Source: Neomoorella thermoacetica (lineage in GTDB: Bacteria > Bacillota > DSM-521 > Neomoorellales > Neomoorellaceae). From it: a stretch of 64,000 nt of DNA. The position numbers and the translations under genes were made by a program. Shown here piece by piece: positions 1 through 8,382 of this stretch (its first letter is position 1; each line of letters starts with the position of its first letter). The DNA is taken from assembly GCF_001875325.1 (NCBI RefSeq), contig NZ_MDDC01000004.1, forward strand, positions 1 through 64,000, in the 5' to 3' direction. The notes beneath the pieces were generated by a model that saw nothing but the letters and a program-made list of their open reading frames with translations, ran no database searches and was not told where the DNA came from.

Positions 1-309
1 TGATACCAAAAAAAGAGAAGGGGGGGGGGGGGGTATTTATGCCATGTTTACCAGATAAAAACAAATTATCTATCTGCAGGAAATAACGGCACCTTCCCCT
101 TGAATTATCTTCCCTTAACTACCAGTTTCCCGAGATGCGCCTGCAACTTATTCCCGCCTTTGTTTTTCCTCACCGACGCTGTCTGTAATTCCTTCCCCCT
201 TTTACTGTCCTTCCTGCGTTCGCCGCCGGTTGCAGAACATAGCACCATCGACCGGGTTTAACGGCCGGGCACGGCCTTATACAGAACAACAAGGAGGGAC
301 AAAATCCAT
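1..309. other. Upstream non-coding region with G14 homopolymer
   Basis: No gene is supported here. A run of 14 G lies at 20-33. The only clear signal near the end is the ribosome binding site AAGGAGGGA at about 291-299, which serves the chemoreceptor gene starting at 310. The sequence before it is probably the leader or promoter region of that gene, but no convincing promoter pair was identified. Confidence 0.5.
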
Positions 310-1992
310 ATGGCTTTCAGGAGTTTGCGCGGTAAGTTATTGACCGCATTTATGCTTCTTGTTTGTTTAACAATAGCTGTTGGCATCATAGCTTATAAAG
401 ATTACTTGCAGGCAGAAAAAGATATGCGCAACCTTGCCGCCGTCCAGGTGCCTTTACTGGTAGACCTGCAGAACCTGGACATTATGGCAGCGGAATTGCG
501 TTCAAGCGTAAAAGACATGATTATTGCTCCCACAGATGTTACCGGTGTGAGCCGTTACCAGGATACAAGCCAGGCCCTGCGCTCTTTGCAAGATAAAATT
601 AAAGCCGCCGCTTTCTCCGGGCAGGGAGGAGCGGAGATTAAAGAACTGGAAGCTGCGATAAGCAATTTACTTGGAGATGCAAATAGGGCGGTCGAGCTGG
701 TTCAAAGCGGCCGCGGGCAGGAGGCTTACAGTCAGGTAAATCAAAGTCGCCAGGAGGAGGACATCATAGCCCGCGCTACCGGGGGGCTCATTACTGAAAT
801 AGAACAAATGGATGCTAAAGCGAGCCAGCATACGCAGGCAGGCGGGAGATCGCTTTTGTTAATTTGTATCTTTTCTGTCCTTAGCGGGCTCGTACTGGCT
901 TTTGTCTTAGCGGCCCAAATCTCGCGGCCCATAGTTTACCTGGCCCGACAGGCGGCCCTGGTGGCCGGCGGTGACTTGCAACGGGAGGAGATAAGGGTCG
1001 CCAGCCGGGATGAGATCGGTCTCCTGGCGGCGGAATTCAATCAAATGACGGCAAACCTGCGCAAGCTGGTCAGCGAAATAGCCGCCAGCGCCGAAAGCGT
1101 CGCCATGGCTTCAGAAGAACTCCACGCAGGCGTGGAACAAAGCACGGCGGCCATTAATGCCATAGCCCAGGAAGGGCAGGAGCTGGCAACCAGTTCGGAC
1201 CGGCAACAGCAGCAGGTAGAAACAGTTATGGCGGCTTTAGAAGAGACCTCGGCAGGCATCCAGGAGATCGCTGCTACTTCCCAGCAGGTTACTATGACCG
1301 CACAGGCTGCCAGGCAACTGGCTCAGGACGGCGCCAGGGCTATGAAGGCTGCCGTGGAAGAAATGGCGAATATTGTTGCGGCTACCAGGAAAGTAGAAGG
1401 CGCCATAACTAACTTGCAACGGCAGTCCCAGACCATCGGGCAGATTGTCGACCTCATTGCCGCCATAGCCGACCAGACCAACCTGTTGGCCCTTAACGCC
1501 GCCATTGAGGCGGCCCGGGCCGGCGAGCAAGGCCGCGGCTTTGCCGTGGTGGCGGAAGAAGTGCGCAAGCTTGCCGAGCAATCCCGGACTGCCGCCGGAG
1601 AAATAGGGGGATTGATTCAAGGGGTGAAGGCGGATATGGAGAGGGCCGCCCTGGCCATGAATAAAGGTGCCCGGGCAGTAAATGAAGGAAACAATATTAT
1701 CGCCGCGGGCGATGTTACTTTCCGAAAAATTAGGGAAGCCGTTGAGGAAGTGGCCCGGCAGGTTCAGGAGGTATCAGCTTCAACGGAAGAAATGGCTAGG
1801 GGCAGCGAGGAAATGGTAAACAGTATGGCAGCCATCAACCAGGCCAGCCAGCAGGTATCGGAAACGGCGCAGAAAGTCGCGGCCAGCACCGAAGAACATT
1901 CAACGGCAACAGAAGAGATAGCAGCAACGGCAGCGTCGCTGGCCGGCCTGGGCCAGGAATTGCAGGCCAGCGTGGCCAGATTTAAGGTTTAG
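310..1992 (+). CDS. Methyl-accepting chemotaxis protein
   Basis: Transmembrane chemoreceptor that passes ligand binding to a CheA/CheW array. Membrane segments lie at about residues 10-29 and 181-202 and enclose a periplasmic domain of about 150 residues, compatible with a four-helix-bundle sensor. A HAMP linker follows (about 203-255), then the cytoplasmic coiled-coil signalling domain. The conserved hairpin tip ([20 protein letters not shown] and onward) is at about 388-425. No CheR-binding pentapeptide is seen at the C-terminus. The ATG is preceded by AAGGAGGGA. The ligand cannot be inferred. The gene stands alone and is not next to che genes. Confidence 0.93.
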   Translation: MAFRSLRGKLLTAFMLLVCLTIAVGIIAYKDYLQAEKDMRNLAAVQVPLLVDLQNLDIMAAELRSSVKDMIIAPTDVTGVSRYQDTSQALRSLQDKIKAAAFSGQGGAEIKELEAAISNLLGDANRAVELVQSGRGQEAYSQVNQSRQEEDIIARATGGLITEIEQMDAKASQHTQAGGRSLLLICIFSVLSGLVLAFVLAAQISRPIVYLARQAALVAGGDLQREEIRVASRDEIGLLAAEFNQMTANLRKLVSEIAASAESVAMASEELHAGVEQSTAAINAIAQEGQELATSSDRQQQQVETVMAALEETSAGIQEIAATSQQVTMTAQAARQLAQDGARAMKAAVEEMANIVAATRKVEGAITNLQRQSQTIGQIVDLIAAIADQTNLLALNAAIEAARAGEQGRGFAVVAEEVRKLAEQSRTAAGEIGGLIQGVKADMERAALAMNKGARAVNEGNNIIAAGDVTFRKIREAVEEVARQVQEVSASTEEMARGSEEMVNSMAAINQASQQVSETAQKVAASTEEHSTATEEIAATAASLAGLGQELQASVARFKV

Positions 1993-2142
1993 AACCCCCC
2001 ATAATACTGGTCCACCCTTGCCAGGGCAGTCCCCGGCATGACGGCCGTGGCCTGGTAAGCGGAGAAATTCCCGGAACTACCGGCAGGAATTCCGCCCTTT
2101 GACAGCGAATACTGTTAATAAAGGACATATGATAGGATATTA

Positions 2143-2242
2143 TATCCTCCGAGCCAACCTGTCCTAAAGGAGCAACCCATGGCAGGCTGGCCTGGACCGC
2201 CGGTCCACGGGGTATACCGGGAAACGGGTATGCCTTCCAGGT
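2143..2242 (+). promoter_or_regulatory. Moco-type (Mo/W cofactor) riboswitch aptamer, copy 1
   Basis: The leader contains the conserved blocks CTCCGAGCC, AAAGGAGCAACCCATGG, CACGGGGTATACCGGGAAAC and GGGTATGCCTTCCAGG. I recognise these as the Moco RNA motif, proposed to sense molybdenum or tungsten cofactor. A second copy with the same blocks lies at 21080-21177. The downstream genes (DUF364-like and ModABC) fit Mo/W control. A terminator hairpin follows at 2293-2327, implying transcriptional attenuation. The family call is from memory; a covariance-model search (RF01055) would settle it. Confidence 0.85.
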
Positions 2243-2261
2243 TTTGAAAAGGAGGGGGTTA

Positions 2262-2294
2262 ATGAGAGGAGAGAGCTCCGGCTTTTTCGCTTAA
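2262..2294 (+). CDS. Possible 10-residue leader peptide between aptamer and terminator
   Basis: A strong ribosome binding site (AAGGAGGG) sits just ahead of an ATG that opens a ten-codon frame (MRGESSGFFA). Its TAA is in the 5' side of the terminator hairpin. A comparable arrangement follows the second Moco-type riboswitch at 21202-21225. It could be a translated leader ORF, or the Shine-Dalgarno may just be part of the expression platform. No sequence similarity between the two peptides is seen. Confidence 0.3.
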   Translation: MRGESSGFFA

Positions 2295-2327
2295 ACCCCG
2301 CTCCGCCGTGGAGACGGGGTTTTTAAT
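2293..2327 (+). terminator. Riboswitch-linked terminator
   Basis: An AACCCCG...CGGGGTT hairpin enclosing CTCC/GGAG, followed by a T-run and TTAATTTA. It lies between the Moco-type aptamer and the first gene of the mod operon, so it is probably the regulated terminator. Confidence 0.75.
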
Positions 2328-2367
2328 TTAGTTATTGCTGGTTAACCAGGAAAGGAGACGGCTCGAA

Positions 2368-3096
2368 ATGCAGTTCTTAGAAGGTATCAGAGAGAAATTC
2401 TATCGGCTGGTCAAAGAGAAGCACCTTACCGGTGAGGAAGAAATCCAGGTGGTCAGCGCCCGGCCCCTGACCCCCGAGGAAGCCATAGGCCGGCCGGAAC
2501 GCCGTGACTTTCCCCTTTTGAAGGGCAAAGAAACTATGATCCAGGCCGCCTTTAAAGACGCTTGCGGGCAGGCGTATACCGACATGCCGGGGAATTACCA
2601 GGGCACCCTCAAGGAAATCCTGGCCCTGCCGTTACGTAACAACTACGAGCGGGCCATATTTATCGCCAGCCTGAACGCCGTCATGCGGCACCTGGAGCTG
2701 GTAGATAAGACCGTCCACTGCCGCGATCAAGAACCGGGCCGGTGCGCCGCCCGCCTGGTGGAATACGTGCGGGAGCGTTTCGGCAACCCCCGGATTGCCT
2801 TTATCGGCCTGCAGCCCGCCATGGTTGCCAGCCTGGCCGGTCATTTCCCGATCCGGGTCACGGACCTGGACCCGGATAACGTCGGCCAGCGTAAAGGCGG
2901 GGTTATGATAGAAGACGCCCGGCATACAGGAGAAATTATCGCCTGGAGCGATCTGGTTTTGGCTACCGGCACGACGGCGGTAAATGACACCCTGGCAACG
3001 ATAGTAGGCCGGAAACCGGTTGTCTTTTACGGGGTAACCGTCAGCGGCATAGCCCGCCTGGCGGGCTATGAGCAGTACTGTACTTTCGGGCATTGA
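2368..3096 (+). CDS. DUF364-like Rossmann protein linked to molybdate uptake
   Basis: The start chosen is the ATG at 2368, ten bases after AAAGGAG (2351-2357). An upstream TTG at 2335 is in frame but has no ribosome binding site. The C-terminal half has the DUF364-type fold pattern: a strand and turn at IAFIGLQPAMV, an acidic strand end at VTDLDPDNVG, and the late motif SDLVLATGTTAVNDTLATIV. The family is annotated as a putative heavy-metal chelation domain, with no established reaction. It is the first gene behind a Moco-type riboswitch and sits directly before modABC, so a role in handling Mo or W is inferred. Confidence 0.75.
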   Translation: MQFLEGIREKFYRLVKEKHLTGEEEIQVVSARPLTPEEAIGRPERRDFPLLKGKETMIQAAFKDACGQAYTDMPGNYQGTLKEILALPLRNNYERAIFIASLNAVMRHLELVDKTVHCRDQEPGRCAARLVEYVRERFGNPRIAFIGLQPAMVASLAGHFPIRVTDLDPDNVGQRKGGVMIEDARHTGEIIAWSDLVLATGTTAVNDTLATIVGRKPVVFYGVTVSGIARLAGYEQYCTFGH

Positions 3097-3116
3097 AAAC
3101 CGTGAAAAGGGGGTAA

Positions 3117-3941
3117 ATGACAGTGAGAGCGGCGAAATTTGTCTCGTTATTGGCGGGTTTACTTTTGCTCGGGTTGCTGGTTCCGGCCGGCTGCGGCAAG
3201 GGCCAGGACCAGGCCGGGCAGGCAGCTAATAGTAAGGCGGGAAATCCTGCCGGGTATTCCCTGCTGGTCTATAGCGGCGCCGGTTTGAAAAGCCCGGTGG
3301 AGGAAATCGGTGCCGCTTTTCAAGCCCAAACCGGGATAAAGCTTACTTATACCTTCGGCGGTGCGGCCCAGCTCAACAACCAGATCTTGTTAAGCAAGCA
3401 GGGTGATGTCTACCTGCCGGGGGATACAGCGGAATTGAAGCCTGTTCAAGAAAAGAACCTGGTAGCGTGGGAAAAGAATGTCGTTTATCACATCCCCGTC
3501 CTGGCGGTGCCAAAAGGGAATCCGGCCGGCATCCATAAATTAGCCGATCTGGGACGGCCGGGAGTGAAAGTCGCTCTGGGGGATTCCCAGGCCACTCCCC
3601 TCGGCAAGCTGGCCGACCAGCTCTTAAAGGAGCATGGTCTCCTGGATACCGTCAATAAAAATGTGGTGGTCAGGACGCCGACGGCAAACGAGCTGGTGGT
3701 ATATTTAAGCACCAAACAGGCCGACGCCGCCGTGATCTGGGAAGAGAATTACCAGGGGGCGAAAGACAAGCTCGAACTCCTCCCCCTACCCGAACTGAAG
3801 GATTACGTCAAAACAGTGCCGGTGGCAGTGCTGGATTGTTCGCAGGAAAAAGAGCCGGCCCGGCAACTGGCCGAATTTTTCACTTCGCCGGCAGCCTATC
3901 AGATCTGGCAAAAATGGGGTTACAAGCCGGTTGACCGGTAG
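3117..3941 (+). CDS. modA: Molybdate/tungstate ABC transporter, substrate-binding lipoprotein (ModA-like)
   Basis: Extracytoplasmic oxyanion-binding protein of an ABC importer. An N-terminal signal sequence ends in a lipobox with Cys26 (LLVPAGCGKG). The mature part begins with the typical ModA pattern SLLVYSGAGLKSPVEEIGAAF and continues with FGGAAQLNNQI and a conserved GDVYLPGD segment. Length (274 residues) fits the family. It is 20 bases downstream of the DUF364-like gene and followed closely by the permease and ATPase genes. Molybdate, tungstate or both are possible substrates; the riboswitch context supports Mo/W. Confidence 0.85.
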   Translation: MTVRAAKFVSLLAGLLLLGLLVPAGCGKGQDQAGQAANSKAGNPAGYSLLVYSGAGLKSPVEEIGAAFQAQTGIKLTYTFGGAAQLNNQILLSKQGDVYLPGDTAELKPVQEKNLVAWEKNVVYHIPVLAVPKGNPAGIHKLADLGRPGVKVALGDSQATPLGKLADQLLKEHGLLDTVNKNVVVRTPTANELVVYLSTKQADAAVIWEENYQGAKDKLELLPLPELKDYVKTVPVAVLDCSQEKEPARQLAEFFTSPAAYQIWQKWGYKPVDR

Positions 3942-3946
3942 AGGAG

Positions 3947-4756
3947 ATGAGGGAAAACTTGGGCGCGAGGCTTTTCAAAACCCTTAACTTGCTGGTAACT
4001 ACTCTGGTAGCGCTCTTTATTTTGGCGGCCGTCAGTACCGTCCTGGTAAGGGGCCTTCCTTACATTCCCGCCTCCCTGAAGGCCCCGGAATTGATTTTCG
4101 CCGTCAAGCTCAGCCTGATAACTTCTATAATTTCAACCACAGCCTGCCTGCTGGCTGCCATGCCGGTGGCTTATGCCCTGGCCCGTTACAACCTGCCGGG
4201 CCTGGGTGTGGCGGCCAACCTTCTCCGCATCCCCTTAACCCTGCCGCCGGTTGTTTCCGGTGTTTGCCTGCTCCTGCTTTTTGGCACCACGACCTTTGGC
4301 ACAACCCTGGCCAGGATGGGCTTGCGTTTTGTGTTTACCGTGCCCGGGATCATCCTGGCCCAGTTCTTCGTCAATCTCCCCTCCCTGATTACCGTTCTGA
4401 AGGCTGCCATCGAGTCCGTGGATATCCGCCTGGAATACGTGGCCCGGACCCTGGGTTATACCCCGGCCCGGGCCTTCCAGAAGGTGACTTTACCGTTGAT
4501 ACGAAATAATATCCTTGCCGGCCTGGTTCTTACCTGGGGTAAGGCCCTGGGGGAATTTGGGGCGGTGCTTATGCTGGCCGGCGCCACCAGGTTTAAAACG
4601 GAAACCCTGCCTATCTCCCTTTACTTAAATATGGCTACCGGCGACATGGAGGCCCTGATGTCCTCGGCCGCCATCCTGATCTTGATTGCCGTGGTTTCCC
4701 TGGCTGTTTTTGAACGGGCGGGGGTAAAACCTTACGAGCGGGTGCCGGGCCTGTGA
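3947..4756 (+). CDS. modB: Molybdate/tungstate ABC transporter permease (ModB-like)
   Basis: Inner-membrane permease with about six hydrophobic helices. The cytoplasmic EAA loop for ATPase contact is visible as EYVARTLGYTPARAFQKVTL followed by GLVLTWGKALGEFGAVLMLAG, typical of ModB/CysT/WtpB permeases. Its ATG lies five bases after the modA stop, within a GAGGAG context. The last codons overlap the start of the ATPase gene, which suggests translational coupling. Confidence 0.88.
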   Translation: MRENLGARLFKTLNLLVTTLVALFILAAVSTVLVRGLPYIPASLKAPELIFAVKLSLITSIISTTACLLAAMPVAYALARYNLPGLGVAANLLRIPLTLPPVVSGVCLLLLFGTTTFGTTLARMGLRFVFTVPGIILAQFFVNLPSLITVLKAAIESVDIRLEYVARTLGYTPARAFQKVTLPLIRNNILAGLVLTWGKALGEFGAVLMLAGATRFKTETLPISLYLNMATGDMEALMSSAAILILIAVVSLAVFERAGVKPYERVPGL

Positions 4757-5823
4757 TGGAAGGATTGCCGGCGGGCTCGTTGCGACTGTCCCGGATAACT
4801 AAAAAAATGGGCGAGTTTCAACTCCGGGATATATCTCTGGAAGTCTTTCCGGGAGAATACTTCGTTATTTTGGGGCCGACGGGTGCAGGCAAAACAGTCC
4901 TGTTGGAAGTCATTGCCGGCATGCACGCAGCGGATGCCGGCGAGATCTGGCTGGGGGAAGAAAATATAACCGCCTGGCCGCCGGAAAAGAGGCGTTTTGG
5001 TTTTGTTTACCAGGATTATGCCTTATTCCCCCATTTAAACGCCAGGGAAAACATCGTCTTCGGGCTTAAAAACAGAAAATTGTCTCCGGGCGAGATAAAT
5101 AGGGAATTAGAAGCCGTGGTGTCCTTGCTCGGTATCACCCATCTTCTCGGGCGTCTCCCATATACCTTAAGCGGCGGCGAGCAACAGCGGGTGGCCCTGG
5201 CCCGGGCGCTCGTAATGAAACCCGGGGTTCTTCTGCTGGACGAACCCTTATCTGCCCTGGATCCCTGTACAAAGGAGACGCTCCAGCAGGAGCTGAAGCG
5301 CCTGCACCGGCTAACCGGCGCCATGATTATTCACGTAACCCACGATTTTGATGAAGCCTTATACCTGGGCGACCGTATCGGGGTATTGATGGGAGGCAGC
5401 TTGCTTCAGGTGGGTTCACCGGAGGAAATCTTTACCCGGCCGCGGGGGGAGGCGGTAGCCCGCTTTGTCGGGGCGGAAAATATTTATCACAGCGAGATTA
5501 TCCTGCACGGCGGCCGGAAATACGTCTCCCTGGGAGGGGCTCTGCTGCAGGTAGAGACGGATTTAACCGGCCGGGCGGGTTTTTCCGTCAGGCCGGAGCA
5601 TGTCCTGGTGAGCAGCTCGCCGCAACCTGAGAACTGCCTGCCGGGGAAGGTGCTCGCAGTTTACCCACGGGGTTTACTGACCAGGGTAATAATCGATGCC
5701 GGCGAAAGGCTGGTCGCCCTGGTTGTTGCCAGGGAGGATAGAGGTGTCTCCCTGGTGCCGGGCAGCACAATTTACTCTATTATCCCGCCGGCCGCTATTA
5801 ATGTTTTTTACCCGCCCCCCTAG
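4753..5823 (+). CDS. modC: Molybdate/tungstate ABC transporter ATPase (ModC/WtpC-like)
   Basis: ATPase subunit energising the import system. Walker A GPTGAGKT is at about residues 41-48, the Q-loop at about 87, signature LSGGEQQR at 139-146, and Walker B VLLLDEP at 159-165. The ABC domain is followed by about 110 residues resembling a TOBE/MOP regulatory domain (FSVRPEHVLV, GLLTRVIIDAGERLVALV), as in oxyanion importers. The start is the GTG at 4753, overlapping the permease stop; the adjacent ATG at 4756 is equally possible. It ends the operon, with no T-rich terminator seen directly after it. Confidence 0.9.
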   Translation: MMEGLPAGSLRLSRITKKMGEFQLRDISLEVFPGEYFVILGPTGAGKTVLLEVIAGMHAADAGEIWLGEENITAWPPEKRRFGFVYQDYALFPHLNARENIVFGLKNRKLSPGEINRELEAVVSLLGITHLLGRLPYTLSGGEQQRVALARALVMKPGVLLLDEPLSALDPCTKETLQQELKRLHRLTGAMIIHVTHDFDEALYLGDRIGVLMGGSLLQVGSPEEIFTRPRGEAVARFVGAENIYHSEIILHGGRKYVSLGGALLQVETDLTGRAGFSVRPEHVLVSSSPQPENCLPGKVLAVYPRGLLTRVIIDAGERLVALVVAREDRGVSLVPGSTIYSIIPPAAINVFYPPP

Positions 5824-5847
5824 ATCCCAGCCGGCCAGGCGGTATCA

Positions 5848-5885
5848 TTGACATATAAGTATTTGCATACTAAAATACTTATATG
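5848..5885 (+). promoter_or_regulatory. vapBC promoter with overlapping 13-bp inverted repeat
   Basis: TTGACA (5848-5853) and TAAAAT (5871-5876) are spaced by 17 bases. A perfect inverted repeat, CATATAAGTATTT (5852-5864) and AAATACTTATATG (5873-5885) with an 8-base loop, covers the -10 element and most of the spacer. This is the expected layout of a self-repressing antitoxin operator. Confidence 0.8.
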
Positions 5886-5896
5886 AGGTGATTAGT

Positions 5897-6139
5897 ATGC
5901 GTACTACCATTGAAATCAGCAATGAAACCCGCGCTAAACTGGTAGCCCTGGCGGCCAGGCGAGGATTACGGGGTTATTCAGAATTAGTAAACGAAGCTCT
6001 TGAGGAATATTTAGCAAGGGCGGAGAACCGGGAAAAAGAGATAAACGAGATTCTAAAACTCGCCGGCAGTTTAAGCGAAGAAGAGGGCCAAAAATATGCA
6101 GCCAGGGTGAAGGAGTTCTGGTCGCGGTGGGAGTTGTAA
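5897..6139 (+). CDS. vapB: VapB-like antitoxin (ribbon-helix-helix)
   Basis: The 80-residue protein begins MRTTIEISNETRAKLVALAA, a ribbon-helix-helix DNA-binding domain. Its C-terminal part is charged and helical and would wrap the toxin. The ATG at 5897 follows GAGGTGA (5885-5891); an in-frame GTG at 5888 lies inside that ribosome binding site and is less likely. The stop overlaps the start of the PIN toxin gene. The promoter is covered by a perfect inverted repeat, consistent with autoregulation. Confidence 0.85.
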   Translation: MRTTIEISNETRAKLVALAARRGLRGYSELVNEALEEYLARAENREKEINEILKLAGSLSEEEGQKYAARVKEFWSRWEL

Positions 6140-6537
6140 CCGATACTTCGATAATTATTGGCTTTTTGAAGGGGCACCAGCCGGAAGTTGATTATATCGA
6201 ACATGCTTTAAGAAAGGGTACGCTTACCATAACTGCTATAACAGTTTTTGAACTTAAGGTAGGTCTTGCTGCTAACAGTAAAAGAGAAAGGCTGTTGACT
6301 AAATTTTTTCAGCAGGTTACCATCCTGCCCTTTGATGGCCAGGCGGCCCTGGCGGCAGCTATGATTGAAAATAAATTGCGGTCTGGAGGAGAGGTCATTG
6401 GGGTGCCTGATACCCTCATTGCCGGCATCTGCCTGGCGAGAAACCTGTCCCTGTTTACACTAAATGAAGAACATTTTAAACGAGTACCCGGGCTAGAAGT
6501 GCTTACCCCCACATCCGCATCATCGTCGCAGGAATAG
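6127..6537 (+). CDS. vapC: VapC-like PIN-domain ribonuclease toxin
   Basis: PIN-domain endoribonuclease, probably a growth-inhibiting toxin neutralised by the upstream VapB. Acidic metal-binding residues are visible at Asp6 (VVTDTSIIIG), Glu42 (FELKV) and Asp95 (GVPDTLIAG), matching the usual PIN pattern. Length (136 residues) is typical. The GTG start overlaps the end of vapB by 13 bases, so the two are translationally coupled. The target RNA cannot be predicted. Confidence 0.88.
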   Translation: MGVVTDTSIIIGFLKGHQPEVDYIEHALRKGTLTITAITVFELKVGLAANSKRERLLTKFFQQVTILPFDGQAALAAAMIENKLRSGGEVIGVPDTLIAGICLARNLSLFTLNEEHFKRVPGLEVLTPTSASSSQE

Positions 6538-6582
6538 AAAAGGCGAATTCAGTGCGCGCGGCGGCTATGTCCCCTGGGGGTC

Positions 6583-8382
6583 TTATTTCCCCTGTGAAAA
6601 TAGGGATAGAAAGACCTCCACCAGCCGGGGGTCGAATTGGCTTCCCGCGCCCCTTTTAAGCTCTGCCAGGGCCTCTTCCCTGGTCATGGGTTTCCTGTAA
6701 GGCCGCTCGCTGGTCATGGCATCAAAGGCATCAACTATTGCTAAGATACGACATTCTACCGGAATCGCTTCACCTTTTATCCCGCGAGGGTATCCTTTAC
6801 CGTCCCATCTTTCGTGATGCATTAAGATTAAATCCGCCACGCCGGTCAGGTCGGGTGAAGAGAGGGCTATACGGTAGCCCTTCTCCGGGTGTTGCCGGAT
6901 GACTTCCAACTCCTCCCCTGTAAGGGGTTCTTTTTTAAATAAAACGCTGTCTGGTATGGCGACTTTACCCAGGTCGTGGACCTGGGCCAGAAGAGCCAGG
7001 TCGGCCATCTGCCGGGGAGAAAGCCCCATCTTTTCTCCTGTTTTCCGGCACAATTCCTGCAACCTTTCAGCGTGCCCGGCAGTAATGAAATCCTTCTCCT
7101 TCAGTGCAGCCAGCAGCTCGCCGACGATCTGGTTTCGCGCACCGGCCCCGTTTAGGAGCTTGTTGCGGTACATGAGGTCGTCGGCTTTCTTGAAGGTTTC
7201 TTCAAGGGATTCCGCTGCGCTCCGGCAGGTGGCCGCACCAAGGGAGAGGTGCAGGGGCAGCTCGGGATGTTCTTTATTGTATGCTTCGACGTTTGCGCGT
7301 ATCCGCCGGTTGAGGTCCACTCCGATTTTTTCATCGGTTTTAGGAAGGAGGGCGGAGAATTCATCCCCCCCGATGCGAGCTATAATATCTGAGCGGCGCA
7401 GGGAGGTTTTTAGAACACCGGCGCAGGCCTGTAACAGTTCATCGCCTTTAGCGTGGCCCAGGGTATCGTTGACCAGTTTTAGGCCGTCAAGATCCGCCAC
7501 CAGGATGGTTATGGGATATTCCCGGCTGCCAGACAAGCGCCTGAGCTCTTCCTGAAAGAAGGCCCGTTTGTAGAGCCCCGTTAAAGAATCATGCATGCTT
7601 AAGAATTTTAACTGTTCCTCGTAGCGCTTGCGCTCGGAGATATCCAGGGCCGCCTCCACCGCCCCGATGATCTTTCCCTTTTTATCCTTCACCGGCGTGG
7701 CTGTAATGCGCAAGATGCGGCCGTCCGGTGAGGTCACCTCTCCGGCGTATACCTGGCCGGTCTCCATAGACTGGACCACCGGGCAGCCGGGGCAGGGAAC
7801 GTTCTTCCCTGGCCATATTTCATGGCATTTGGTTCCAAAAAGGGACTCAGGGCTCCTGCCTGCGGATTGGCCGGCAGTCCGGTTGGCCCAGATAACGTGC
7901 ATGTCCCGGTCCAAAAACGCGACCATCTCGGTAAGGCTGTCGAGAATCAGGGATTTTTCGGCCATTAACCTCTGCAGCTCTTCTTCCAGGATTTTACGCG
8001 GGGTAATATCGGTCAAAAAATGCAGGGTAGCGGCCTGCCCTTCCCACTCGATTACCACGGAGTTGGTCTCGACCCATTTGACGCTCCCGTCCCTGGTAAA
8101 TATCCTAAAAGAGCAGGCATACAGAGGGCTTTTTTTCTCCAGCAATACCCGGTAGTGCTGCACTGCGCTTTCCTTGTCTTCGGGATGAATGAAGTCCAGG
8201 AAAGACCGGGATAATAATTCCTCCGCAGTATAGCCCGTGTGGGCCAGCACTGCCTGGTTGGCAAAGCTTACCACCCCGTTCTGGACCACGATAATGGTTT
8301 CAGCGGCGTTATCTACCAGAGAATAGTATTTCTTTTCCTTCTCGCCCAGTTCCCGTTGGAATTCCCTAAGCCTCTCCAGCAT
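6583..8382 (-). CDS. Open C-terminal part of the decayed sensor: PAS-PAS-GGDEF-HD-GYP
   Basis: This intact stretch carries two PAS domains (about residues 12-130 and 135-255), a GGDEF domain with an intact IARIGGDEFSALLP motif, and an HD-GYP domain with HDLGKVAIP and HHERWDGKGYPRG. Such proteins make and degrade cyclic di-GMP. No ribosome binding site precedes the ATG at 8382, and it lies within the end of the HAMP domain of the parent gene. Expression as a free protein is therefore doubtful. It is the intact remnant of the pseudogene spanning 6583-9364. Confidence 0.6.
   Translation of the reverse strand: MLERLREFQRELGEKEKKYYSLVDNAAETIIVVQNGVVSFANQAVLAHTGYTAEELLSRSFLDFIHPEDKESAVQHYRVLLEKKSPLYACSFRIFTRDGSVKWVETNSVVIEWEGQAATLHFLTDITPRKILEEELQRLMAEKSLILDSLTEMVAFLDRDMHVIWANRTAGQSAGRSPESLFGTKCHEIWPGKNVPCPGCPVVQSMETGQVYAGEVTSPDGRILRITATPVKDKKGKIIGAVEAALDISERKRYEEQLKFLSMHDSLTGLYKRAFFQEELRRLSGSREYPITILVADLDGLKLVNDTLGHAKGDELLQACAGVLKTSLRRSDIIARIGGDEFSALLPKTDEKIGVDLNRRIRANVEAYNKEHPELPLHLSLGAATCRSAAESLEETFKKADDLMYRNKLLNGAGARNQIVGELLAALKEKDFITAGHAERLQELCRKTGEKMGLSPRQMADLALLAQVHDLGKVAIPDSVLFKKEPLTGEELEVIRQHPEKGYRIALSSPDLTGVADLILMHHERWDGKGYPRGIKGEAIPVECRILAIVDAFDAMTSERPYRKPMTREEALAELKRGAGSQFDPRLVEVFLSLFSQGK

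Noticed and set aside
6899-7555. 218-codon plus-strand frame inside the GGDEF/HD-GYP gene
   Set aside because: It is the reverse of a region with intact GGDEF and HD-GYP motifs; the translation is Ser/Arg-rich and featureless.
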